A DNA stretch of 64,000 nucleotides from Sanguinoderma infundibulare (Eukaryota; Basidiomycota; Agaricomycetes; Polyporales; Polyporaceae), in NCBI GenBank assembly GCA_032821775.1, contig JAVLRN010000012.1, forward strand, positions 1,178,001 to 1,242,000, given 5' to 3'. This document shows, piece by piece, positions 54,934 through 64,000 of the stretch. Numbering within the stretch: the stretch's first letter is position 1; the number at the start of each line of letters is the position of its first letter. The position numbers were made by a program, and so were the translations under genes. The notes below the pieces were generated by a model. That model was given only the letters and a program-made list of their open reading frames with translations, searched no databases and was not told where the DNA came from.

Positions 54934-56755
54934 ATGTCTGACTCTGAAGAAGATTTCAACGTCAACGCCAACGCACCCGTCCTCTCCAGCTTTCCTGTGG
55001 GCCTCGTGACCCAGTCACCACTCGCGTTCGCCCTCATCCTCGTCGGCCTTTACTGGGCGCACAAAATAATTCGTGGCGTCGACACGACACGCCCTCCTCG
55101 CGCGCCGTATTGGATACCATGGGTTGGGAACGCGATTGAGATGGGCAAGGACCCCGACGGGTTCTTTAGCTACATGACGTGCGTTTCTCTCGTCGTCCTT
55201 CTTGGAAATGATATGCTTCCAACGTACACGTATCCAGGAGGCTCCTTGGCCCCATATTTCGTGTCACGACTCTGGGCAAAGAGATGGTGTTCGTCACGTC
55301 GCCCTCGGTGCGTATTCTCTCGTCCGCCGCTTTTCCACATTGCCTAAGGTCGAGCCAGCTCATCAGCCAAGTGTACCGTGACTCCGAGGTGCGTCCTGCG
55401 ATTCGAATCCGACGGATGACATGACAGACTAAACGCACCTCCAGAACTTCGACTTCCTCGCCGTCCGTCTCGAGATGGCCCGCGAGATATTCTCCATCCG
55501 GGACGAAATCGGGTACTGCCCGCATATGCTGAACACCTACCTGCCCCTCCTCCGCCACACCCTCCTCCCGGGGAACATAAAGCCCATGGTCTCCGCCTAC
55601 CTCGCCAGCGCGCACGACACGCTGGTCAGCATGGCCTCCAGCATGGACGGCGCGTCGGGCCCGCTCCAGTCGTTCATCATCCCGCCCATGTACCGTGCCG
55701 CGGCGCACGCGGGGTTCGGGCCCGACTTCCCGGCAGAGAAGACGTGGGCAGGGTTCAAGGCGTTCGACGAGAGCTTCCCGATGATCAGCGCGGGGCTGCC
55801 CAAGTTCATGCTGCGAAAGCCGCTGGAGGCCTGGGAGCGCGTGATCGACGTCATGGAGGAATACATCGCCCAGCGGGAGGACGGCGCGGAGGACGTCAGC
55901 CCGTTCCTCCATGTGGGCCTCGACGGTCGGCGAGACAACTGGGTATGTCCCCTCGCCCTCGCCCTCGCCCTCTCGCATCCTGCTAACCACACGCGGGCCG
56001 ACGTCACACAGCCGAGTCGCGACATCGCCGCCGTTCTCGCGAGCCAGCTCTGGGCACTCGAGGCAAACGCGATCTGGGCCGCGTACTGGCTCGTCGCCGA
56101 GCTCCTGCAGCAGCCCGAGGGCCTCGCCCCGCTCGTCGCCGAGCTCGACGCCGTCCGCGCGCAGTGGCAGGCTGCGCACCCGTCCGCGACACTCGGGCCC
56201 GCCTTCTTCGAGGACGTCGTCGTGTCGAACCCGACGAGCATCCCGCTCCTCTCGTCCGCCATCCAGGAGACGCTGCGCTACAGCAGCTCCTCGTTCTCCG
56301 TGCGCCGCGTCATGCACCCCGTCACGCTAGGGGGCTACCAGCTGCGCCCGGGCGAGAAGGTGCTGTGCGCGACGCGGCACGTGCACCTGGACGACGAGGT
56401 GCACCCGCGCGCTGACGAGTTCGACGCTCGCCGGTACGTGAACCCGCCGCGGGCCACGAAGGACGGGAAGGCGGTCGCGAACCATTCGATGGCATTCGGC
56501 GGCGGGGTGTCGATGTGTGAGGGGAGGTAAGTGGCCAAACCGGTCGCGCGAGCTACGAGTCTTGACCACGGTGTTCACAGACACTTCGCGATGACGGAGC
56601 TCCGGCTGTTCGTCGCGATACTGCTGACGTACGCATCGCTCGAGATAGACGAGGGCTGCACAACGCGTCCCGTCTTTGCCCGGGAACGGATGGGCTTGGG
56701 GATCATGCAACCTCGGGGAGACGTCGATGTTATTCTGAGGAAGAGAAGCCTGTGA
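54934..56755 (+). CDS. Cytochrome P450, CYP7/CYP8-like group
   Basis: Six exons (54934-55178, 55238-55307, 55359-55388, 55445-55942, 56012-56526, 56581-56755) give 510 residues. The N-terminal membrane anchor is LAFALILVGLYWAHKII, followed by the proline-rich hinge RPPRAPYWIPWVGNAIEM. TRLLGPIFRVTTLGKEMVFV lies on the tiny second exon. The ExxR motif is IQETLRY and the heme loop FGGGVSMCEGR has Cys450. The I-helix, ASQLWALEANAIWAAYWLV, lacks the usual acid-Thr pair (AGxDT), as in CYP7/CYP8 and prostacyclin-synthase-type enzymes. These can isomerise or act without standard oxygen activation. The substrate cannot be told. Intron 4 is 69 nt without an in-frame stop, but a CTAACC branch site supports splicing. 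Confidence 0.88.
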
Positions 56756-57189
56756 CGTCACACTAGTTAGAAGCGCTCTACGTCCGCCCAGCTTCTGCCT
56801 CACGACATGTCAAAACGCTATTCAGTCCGCAGCTGGCAGCGACGATCCATCTCAAACCATTCTCGCGCACGGACCAGGGGACATTTACACGGTATGCATT
56901 AAGGACATGGTAACAACGATAGCGACAATGACATGCTATAGGACGGGAGATACTCGTACACGGACTGTTGACTCTTCTCGTGATGATGCTCGACGGAAAT
57001 ATACAGAACACAGAGCTGTAAACACTGCACTAGGGAGAGCGAACCTGCGATTATGCGAAACGTCCTTTTCTCGTCAACCCCCACAATTCCAGACCCTTTC
57101 TATGGCCAGGTTCCAACTCCCGTTCCCATGATAGCCCGCGATGGCACCGTCAGCGACACTGCGTGCGAGAGGGCCGGGCCGAGCCCAGC
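56756..57189. other. Convergent spacer
   Basis: 3' flanks of the P450 and of the mitochondrial hypothetical protein gene. No gene is seen. Confidence 0.4.
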
Positions 57190-57837
57190 TCACTTGCGCT
57201 CCTTCCAGGCGTGGTCGACGCCCGCTTTGGAGAACCGCTCCGCGTTCTCGAACAGGGGGACCGGGTTCACGTCCGGGAGCTCACCCGCGGGCCCCTTCTG
57301 CGTCCCGGCGGGATCGGCCAGGCCCTTGCCCCCGTAGCTGCCGCCACGGGCGTGCATCTCGCCCGGTGCCTCCCGGTAGCGGACGGCGGACGACTCGCGC
57401 ACGCCCGACTCGTTCCGGGGCACCTTGTTGGTGAGCGGGTGCGCGAAGCCGGTGCTCGTCGACGCGAACTGCGCGCCCGAGGGCACGGGCGCCTCCGTGG
57501 GGGTGTAGTTCTGGTAGGGCGCGGAGGTGGGGTACGCGCCGGACGGCACCTCGTACGGCGTGTTCGCGGGGTCGGGGGTGGAGACGACGTAGAGGCGGTG
57601 GCCGACGCCGGAGGTGACGGGCTCGGCGTCGTACTGGATGTTCTTCTCGTAGATGCCGCTGGCGGTGGATGTGGGCGCGGCGGGGGGCTTCGATAGAGGG
57701 GAGTCGCGCGTCGCGAGCATGGCGAAGGGGGAGTGGAAGGCGCGGGCTTGCGACTGGCGTGCGCTGGGGAGCGCGACGCGGGATGCGGCGGAGAGAGAGC
57801 GGGTGTGTTTGGAGACGGTGCGGAGGGCGGAGGACAT
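57190..57837 (-). CDS. Probable mitochondrial protein of unknown function
   Basis: A single minus-strand exon of 215 residues. The N-terminus MSSALRTVSKHTRSLSAASR and RQSQARAFHSPFAMLATRDS is rich in Arg/Ser/Ala without acids, a convincing mitochondrial presequence with a likely cleavage near ARAFHS. The rest is Pro/Gly/Ser-rich: IYEKNIQYDAEPVTSGVGHR, TPYEVPSGAYPTSAPYQNYT and a C-terminus LFENAERFSKAGVDHAWKER. No cysteine, membrane helix or named domain. The body looks conserved rather than random (aromatic residues at even spacing), and I believe similar proteins exist across mushrooms, but no function is known to me. Confidence 0.65.
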   Translation of the reverse strand: MSSALRTVSKHTRSLSAASRVALPSARQSQARAFHSPFAMLATRDSPLSKPPAAPTSTASGIYEKNIQYDAEPVTSGVGHRLYVVSTPDPANTPYEVPSGAYPTSAPYQNYTPTEAPVPSGAQFASTSTGFAHPLTNKVPRNESGVRESSAVRYREAPGEMHARGGSYGGKGLADPAGTQKGPAGELPDVNPVPLFENAERFSKAGVDHAWKERK

Positions 57838-59118
57838 GGTGCGAGTCGTGCAGCGAAGAGTGGTGGTTTGAGCTAAATGGATGGTGCGGGGACGGTGGGA
57901 GCGGGTGGAAGAGCTGGGAGGGCTTTTAGGGCGGAAGGGCGGGCGGTTTGTGGGAAGCTGGAGCGGGCATGGGTGGGGTTTTTGGGGAGAGACCCGCGCC
58001 AGCTATGGGCCAATTACGGATGCTCGACTGTGGGGTCACCTCGATCTTCGCCGCCAGCACATACCCGATTAATTCGCTCTCGTACCATCCTCGGCCCACT
58101 TCTCACGCATGAACTATCCCCAGAAGAGACCACGACTGCTTCAAACGCCACTATTTGGAGCCCATCTCCCTAGGCATGTTGCACCGAGAGCTGGTTATGG
58201 CGGAGAGGATGCAGTCAGGCACACATGACGCATGCGACGTCGTCGATCAACTTGAGAAGCTTCCGTCTTCGGCGAGGACCGAGATCTTGACTCCGCAGCG
58301 TCGTTGCAGCGTCGTTGCCCTTCGTCGCCATTCTTTGCCTTGGTCCAAGCCAGCAACCTCGACTGCGCTATGCTGTTATGAACGGGTATGTAGCGTGCAT
58401 AGCGACCCAACGACATACAGGCTTCATCATCCAGAAACGCCTGTTCATAAGCATCCGATCCACCGAAGCGCCTGGCATCGACTTCAGCACCTCGTAACAG
58501 CATGACTGCCAGCGGTGTTCTCCAGGACGCGGAATGTCTCGGGAAGTTCATGAATATGTACGTCCTCGTCACTACGACTTACAATATCTTCGAAAGGTTT
58601 ACCTCCTGTTATTATGCATCCCTAGGTACTACTAACTGCTCAATCCAGTCCCAGCATACCTTCCCTTCGCTCCTCTCGTCCCATTAAGGGTCCGACCGAG
58701 CCCCTGGCGCGATCTTTCACAGGTGTGTGCATCGGATTCATGAAGAATGTAGCTTGTCCATTTCCCGCATTGCTAGGTCATATGCTGCGGGCCGTCAAAC
58801 ACTGTGCGAAATGCGTTCGCCTGCATGCAATGTTTTAAAGCACGGGTATGACCATGTCACCACGAATATCACCTGTGCGTTCGTGGACATGGTCAACTCC
58901 AACGAATCCTCAATGACATACTATGTTGAATCTAACGTTCACTTCTACCACGATATCCGGTGAACCCCCTGAAGACGCGGAGCGCAAATGGGAACGTGCC
59001 GCGTTTCACTTTTGTAATGGCTCTGATCAGGTTAATAAAACGGTATGTATCGAAACAGCACGGCATCCAACACTTCCATCCCAGCAAACGCCCTCGCCAG
59101 TCCGACCGCCTTCTCTGC
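57838..59118. other. Gene-free stretch before the cerato-platanin
   Basis: Upstream DNA of two divergent genes. Frames of 60-125 codons on both strands are motif-free. No TATA box is obvious near the cerato-platanin start. Confidence 0.4.
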
Positions 59119-59748
59119 ATGCACCTCTTCACCACCATCACTTCTGCCCTTTCCTTCGCCATCGCCGCGTTCTGGGCCCCCAGTCCCGAAAGCGGCGACG
59201 AGCGGTCGCCCTTCCAGTCCCAGGCCGTCTTGAGCTACCAGTTCACCAAGGATCTACCCGTCATGGACACCGCCTGCGGGCGTGGAAACGACATTTGTGC
59301 GTCGCCCGCATTAAACACTTCCCATTTCCACTTCCGCATTCTCATGCCCTTCATCTTGCTCGTACAGCCCCGCAGTTCGTGATCGGCAACTTGTTCGGCT
59401 TTCCCTACGTCGGTGCAGCGTTCAAGGTGTCCGGTAAGCACATTCACATCCCGCCCGCTCGCATCTCAAGAACTCCCTGACCGACACCGAAACCAACCTT
59501 TCTCAGAAGACACGTCCGAGTACTGCACCACCTGCTGGAAGCTGAGCTACCGCAACGAGGACCCGATCTACATGCTCGCCGTCGACGAGACCGACGTCGG
59601 CTTCGCGCTTTCGAAGCGAGCGTGGAACGAGCTCCATCCTAACAACACCGACTCCGATGCCGTTCTGCCGGTGACTGCGCAGTATGTCGACCGGGAGCAC
59701 TGCGACGCCTGGCCGTTGGATTATGAAGAGTACTATGAAGAGCCGTAA
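59119..59748 (+). CDS. Cerato-platanin family secreted protein
   Basis: Three exons (59119-59296, 59368-59433, 59507-59748) give 161 residues. The signal peptide is MHLFTTITSALSFAIAAFWA. The mature protein has the four conserved cysteines: MDTACGRGNDI, EYCTTCWKLSY (Cys-x2-Cys) and REHCDAW. Between them are GFPYVGAAFKV and PIYMLAVDETDVGFALSKRA, corresponding to the double-psi beta-barrel core. Members are small secreted, surface-active proteins that bind chitin oligomers and can elicit plant defence. The acidic tail YEEYYEEP is longer than usual, and the sequence is more diverged than typical SnodProt-like members. The acceptor at 59367 was chosen because only it keeps the frame. Confidence 0.88.
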
Positions 59749-60097
59749 CCTTCGTGGGGTTTTTGTAAACGTCTTGCATCTCGAACCGGGCACCAGTGTT
59801 TCACTAGCCATTCCTCTTAGCTCAATGTTGCGCGGAATGAAAACGTAAATGGGTGGATTTGAACAGCCGACAGTCGCCGTTCGAGTCTCCGGTCCGGAGA
59901 CCTTCACTGCGTGCTCAGCGCTGAGCGCACAGTACAGTGCTTACGCTCCTCTTACATGGCAGCAGTGTTCGTCCTCCCTCCCGTCCTGCTCCTGCTCCGT
60001 GGACAAGCGGGTCCCCCGTGCGCCTGCCGGCACCATACTGGTGTCCTTCACGCACGCGAAAACAAAAAACTGTAAAAAGAACCTGAGCCTACAGTAG
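59749..60097. other. Spacer between cerato-platanin and tRNA-Tyr
   Basis: 3' flank of the cerato-platanin gene. An A-run at 60074-60078 (TTTTT on the minus strand), about 20 bp past the tRNA, is a likely RNA polymerase III terminator. Confidence 0.45.
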
Positions 60098-60185
60098 TCC
60101 TTCGGGCCGGGATCGAACCAGCGACATCAAGATGCCCAAGTTAACCAGTTACAGTCTTGCGCTCTTCCAACTGAGCTACCGAAGG
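60098..60185 (-). tRNA. tRNA-Tyr(GTA) with a 15-nt intron
   Basis: On the minus strand, acceptor arms CCTTCGG and CCGAAGG pair fully, with discriminator A. The D-arm GCTCAGTTGGAAGAGC, the anticodon stem CAAGA/TCTTG and the T-arm GCTGG-TTCGATC-CCGGC are all intact, and U8, A9 and U33 are present. The anticodon GTA is followed by A37 and a 15-nt intron (CTGGTTAACTTGGGC) at the canonical 37/38 site. The mature molecule is 73 nt. Confidence 0.95.
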
Positions 60186-60830
60186 ATACCAATATGTGAA
60201 AATATACACTACTAGTATCACTGATCCTGTCAGCTTCGCCTGTCGAAAGATTCATCACACAACTTTTATGTACTCCTTCACAGGCTCCGGGCCCGTCAGG
60301 GCCGACGAGCGTTGTTCATTGAAATTCTTGATGGGAGCCTGGCGTGGATCACGTTGTACTTTCGTGAAACGGAGGTACAATCCCCGAACCCCGACATTCA
60401 TTAATTGCCAGGAAGGGCCTGGCGGCGGACGAGTAGAATGAGGTAGTACGTCACGTATGAATTGCTTGACCATCGACGCGGACGCTCAAGATCGCACAGC
60501 ATCGGATCGAGTACATCCCCGATATGCATTCAGTGTACATGTCGTTCTATGGACCATGGCCGGTTTATTAATCTCATTCCCTTTTCAATACGACGACCGG
60601 ATGCGTGTTGCAACGAGATGCGGCTCGCGACATGCATGCAGCCTCCACGTTCAAGGGCCCGCCGGCGACTTCAAGGTTCGTTTCAAACGTCACGCGTCAC
60701 GCGCGACCACTCTAAATCCAATAGTAATGTCTGTTCAATCGTGACCCGGAAACCGTACACCACTTATGCATTCCGCTGGGAAGCGCGCGAAGACGTTCAA
60801 CGACCACGCCGAGACACCACCGCCAGACCG
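60186..60830. other. Gene-free stretch
   Basis: Upstream of the tRNA and downstream of the small secreted protein gene. No gene is recognised. Confidence 0.4.
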
Positions 60831-61233
60831 TCAAACCTGCTGCCCACCCGCCGGCCCATCCCCGTTCCAGACAAGGTTCGCGACGTCCTGCTCGTAGTTT
60901 GCGTACGGGAACGCCTTGGGGTGTGTCCCCTCGGCGTTGCCTTCCATGACCCGGATCGGCAGTCCTTCCTGGAGGCGGGGCACGGATGAGCATGTCAGCA
61001 CGACAGGGATAACGTGGAGGTAGGATGGGACGTACCTCTTCACCGAATCTACGCGAGATGCCCCCTTGCAAGTCAGAAAGGTTGAGTGCGGCACCAATTG
61101 TGTTTGTGTTGGACTCTTGGCGCGACAGAACCAGAGGTCGAGTAAGTGGAGCAGGAGGCGGCAGGGGTGTCGCGTGGACGAAGAAGAGACTGGAGAGAAC
61201 GAGCGCGAGGGTCTGGAAGAACGGCGCTTTCAT
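60831..61233 (-). CDS. Small secreted protein, unknown
   Basis: Two exons on the minus strand (61233-61036, 60968-60831; 67-nt intron with GTACGT donor) give 111 residues. The signal peptide MKAPFFQTLALVLSSLFFVH with ATPLPPPAP after it is clear. The mature part has no cysteine: a Ser/Asn-rich segment, NTIGAALNLSDLQGG, a dibasic SRRFGEE (possible Kex2-type site), then GLPIRVMEGNAEGTHPKAFP and YANYEQDVANLVWNGDGP. No family is recognised. Length, signal peptide and lack of domains make it a typical small secreted protein of a wood- or litter-associated fungus; function unknown. Confidence 0.65.
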
Positions 61234-62727
61234 GATGGCGTAGTTCTTGGACAGGATGAGGGCGCCTGGTCAGATGGAAAGAGAACGGATGGGCTGCGGT
61301 TTGGCTCGAGGAGGTTTAAATTCGTGCTGTGATGGGGCTGACAACGTCTGTGACGGAGTGCGCCAGCCTCCGCGGACCCGAGTACCATGCCAGCTCGATC
61401 ACCTTGGGTCACTGAAGGTTCCACCATCGGATTGGAAAGGTAAGGGCAGGTACCATTCCGCGTCACGTCCATCCCCAGATGCAACGGGCACTCCGGCGGT
61501 GTCGAGCTCGACCACTGGAAAGCAATGCAGGAAATCGGTCTAATCTGGAGAACGTACTAGGGCGTATCGCGAGCCGCCTGGTGGGGGTTTACTCATACCA
61601 ATCCACGTTCAGAAGTGGCCGGAGCACATACCAATATACAAGCCTTAGCCACACGCAGCTTTCCCGAAGAAGGTCAAGGTCGAGGTATCTTGCATGGATT
61701 CCGGCCAGAGGGTTAAGGTCGCCATGCGAGGATGTGGACGAGAAGCCCAACGCACTTGGCATCTCATTGACGCTTGAATTACTGGGATTCGTGATATAGC
61801 AGTTGCCCATGCCCAATTGGCTGCGGGCTCTTTGCAGACCCCGGGGGGCGCCACTTGGGGGCACAGTTTCGACTGTCGGGCCGTGGTTCGACATCTGCAA
61901 GAGTTCGGCTTCGTCGACGATGACGCGGACGTGCAGCCCCAGCTCGAGGCCCCGTGTACGCGAGCTGGGTGCTTGAGAAGCCTGCGTAGACCTTCGAGAA
62001 CACCGGCGTAGGACGGTTGACCGGTGGTACACCTCTCTGCGTCATGTCCAAGGATGTTTGGGACAGCCTCCCACGAATCGGAAACGCACCCGGTATCACC
62101 GCGGGTATCAATTTCGATACATTGAATACTGCTCAGCTCATTTGCCTTCCGTCAAATATTCGAGCTGTCGGTGCGCAAGCGACGGTGTGGGGTGCATTCG
62201 TAGTGTCTGCGACGTTGACATATCAGCCACGGTGGTTATAGTAAGTAGATCGGTAATCGAAATACCCGCCTTGCCATCCACCCATTCTTTGAGGCGTGCA
62301 TCGGGAGTAGTAATTCTGCTCAATGCCACAAGTTGAACGATGCAACCAGGCAAACACTTGAGACGGTACGTACGCGAATGTCAATACTTGAGCGAGGCTT
62401 TTCCCGTCGACCATCCAGGCCCAAGCCACTTCGACGGCCCGGGGTGAGTGAGAGGCGGTTAGATATGCTCAGCTAACTACTACACATCCTACAACTACAA
62501 TATGATACTTGAGAAAAACTCGAGAGCACGAGACGGATATTCCAAGCCCGGAACAGTTGCGACAACTAGTAGGGAAAACGAGTGTGCGGTGAGTCCAACT
62601 TGCGATTAAAACGACACGATCCTGTGTTCGAATGTATAAAGTGCTGGTTGGCGGCCTTCTCCCGGTGCGATAAACTAAACTCTCCGTTAGATGGGGATAG
62701 GGATGGGATGCAGGTGGGCCAGAGCGA
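61234..62727. other. Gene-free stretch before OMA1-like gene end
   Basis: About 1.5 kb without a recognisable gene. A minus-strand frame of 147 codons (61589-62032) and a plus-strand frame (62582-63064) overlapping the next gene show no motifs. A Leu/Pro-poor stretch near 61,800-62,000 contains no splice-linked exons that I can support. Confidence 0.4.
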
Positions 62728-64000
62728 CTATGGCGGTCGCTGGCGTTTCTCCGCCTCCGCCGCCGCCTGTGTGCGCTGTTGCTCCCGCTCCCGTGCTTCC
62801 CGCGCCGTCCGCCGCATCTGCTCCCACCGCTCGAGCTCTGACTTGAGATTTTCTACGCGGAGCTCGTGCACCGGATGCGTCTCGCCCATGATCCTCCGCG
62901 CCATGGTCGCAGCGGCGCTGGGCTCCTGCACGACGGCCGCCTCGGCACGCGCAGGGGAGCACTCCGCCGTCTGGGCATTGCTACTCCTGTCCTCCCAGAA
63001 GCGCACGGCTTCGCGGGGGTCGAAGCCTGCGTGTGCCAGCAACCTGCGCCCGACGCGTCAATAAACGTGACTGACACAAACCAGAGGCGACGCTGCGCGC
63101 ACCTGATAGAAACGACGTCGGCCTCGATCTCCTGCTTCTGGCTCGTGCAGAATTCTTGCAGCTGTGAGAACTCTCCGGCGCCCGCCTTCCACATCCCTGC
63201 CAGCGCATCGTTGATGAACGGTCCAACTACGCATCACGAACACAGTCAACCACTCTTCTCACGCACAAGGTGCCGAACAAGATGAACATGTCAACGTCAC
63301 TCACACAACATCGTCACAGGGAACAGGAACGCGCGGATCGCGTCCGTCACGATCGACAGCACGCTCGGCCACACGATCGAGCCCGACGACAGCGTCTCGA
63401 TGTGGTGGCTGAGCACCAGGTGTGCGAGCTCGTGCGCCAGCAGCGTCGCCAGCTCCGCCGTCTGCAGCTCCGTGGGCACCGGGTGCGGTGCGCGCGGCGG
63501 CGCGAGGCCGAACAGCCGCGACAGGAACGACTGCGGTGGCTGCTCCGCGGGCGGACACGGGTGCCTCGCGAGCACCTCGTCGAGGAAGCCCGAGAAGACG
63601 ACAATGCCGCCTCCCCCGTCCGGGCCGAATCCGTACGAGAACGCGTTGGACGAGTCCGGGCGGTCGACGAGGAGCAGGGAGTATGGCGGCCCGGCGATCG
63701 CGTGTGGGGATGGGGGAGCGACGCGCGCGCAACTCAGCTCCGCCCACCGTCGCAGGGTCTCTGACCCTCGTGGGCGCGGTCGCAGCGGGTACTCGGCGGG
63801 AGGGGGAAGGGGTATGTCGCCCGGGCCACAGTCGATCCACTGGGGGCAAAGCTCGTCCTCGTGCTGGAGGGTCGGTATCGCGCTCTCGAGCCGGCGGAGG
63901 GTGTCCCGCACCCACACGAGGCGCCAATCCGAGGGAGGGATGATGCTTGGCGCTCCCCCGTCCGCGGTGAGGATCTCGCCCACGGCGCGGTACCACCCGG
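62728..64000 (-). CDS. OMA1: OMA1-like mitochondrial M48 metalloprotease, 5' end outside window
   Basis: Minus-strand exons: beyond 64000 to 63305, 63226-63103 and 63043-62728; the start lies to the right of the window. The zinc-protease motif is ATLLAHELAHLVLSHHIETL (HExxH), followed after an intron by FGPFINDALAGM and KQEIEADVVSIRLLAHAGFD, whose EIEAD supplies the third zinc ligand. VVFSGFLDEVLARHPCPP before it is also family-typical. The C-terminus is a charged helix, ERWEQMRRTAREAREREQQR. OMA1 sits in the mitochondrial inner membrane and cleaves substrates such as the OPA1/Mgm1 group under stress. An insertion of about 30 residues rich in Pro lies between GFL and the HExxH helix. The call is for the family; membrane helices would be in the missing part. 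Confidence 0.88.

Noticed and set aside
57163..57696. 177-codon plus-strand frame opposite the mitochondrial hypothetical protein
   Set aside because: GC-rich shadow; the minus strand has the presequence and protein-like residue use.
1..64000. CRISPR arrays, bacterial operons or ribosome binding sites
   Set aside because: The window is clearly eukaryotic (introns, presequences, TATA spacing) and no regularly spaced direct-repeat array is present.

Overview
The window looks like a chromosome piece from a filamentous basidiomycete, most likely an Agaricomycete (polypore-like). Genes are dense and on both strands. They are split by many 50-70 nt GT-AG introns. The catalogue includes a class I hydrophobin, a cerato-platanin, CYP51, a YCK-type casein kinase with a C-terminal Cys pair, and a class of long disordered nuclear proteins. 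All gene models were assembled by hand from reading-frame phase and splice signals, so exon edges are predictions.

Layout. 0-1 kb: a decayed HET-domain gene. 1.6-13.3 kb: housekeeping genes, namely a Bsd2/Ndfip-type adaptor (-), an Rsm1/NIPA-type C3HC zinc-finger protein (-), an STK16/Env7 kinase (+), an acidic zinc-finger-like protein (-) and a mitochondrial RNB exoribonuclease (+). 13.5-26 kb is an accessory island. It holds three relics or copies of one zinc-ADH family (an inverted and rearranged 3' half at 13.5 kb, a truncated 5' half at 22.2-23.1 kb, and a nearly intact copy with one frameshift at 24.4-25.9 kb), a pair of matching terminal-inverted-repeat-like ends at 14,047 and 19,511, a secreted Pro/Gly six-repeat protein between those ends, and a hydrophobin. 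26-35 kb: a multipass membrane protein, CYP51/ERG11, V-ATPase subunit e, a HEN1-type small-RNA methyltransferase and ribosomal P0. 35.8-51.1 kb: a large mitochondrial helical-repeat (PPR-like) protein, YCK-type CK1, a DsbA/FrnE-like oxidoreductase, a FRAG1/DRAM/Sfk1-like membrane protein, Vps51 and a DUF427 protein. 51.4-64 kb: a disordered nuclear-type protein, a second P450, a mitochondrial hypothetical protein, a cerato-platanin, an intron-containing tRNA-Tyr, a small secreted protein and the 3' part of an OMA1-like metalloprotease cut by the window edge.

There is no operon logic and the genes are individually transcribed. The recurring theme of the accessory part is cell-surface or secreted products (hydrophobin, Pro/Gly repeat protein, cerato-platanin, small secreted protein) beside mobile-element scars and gene debris. 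The most interesting region is 13.5-23.2 kb. There a single ADH gene seems to have been split into two complementary halves about 8 kb apart, and the intervening DNA carries inverted transposon-like ends that bracket an unfamiliar secreted repeat protein.
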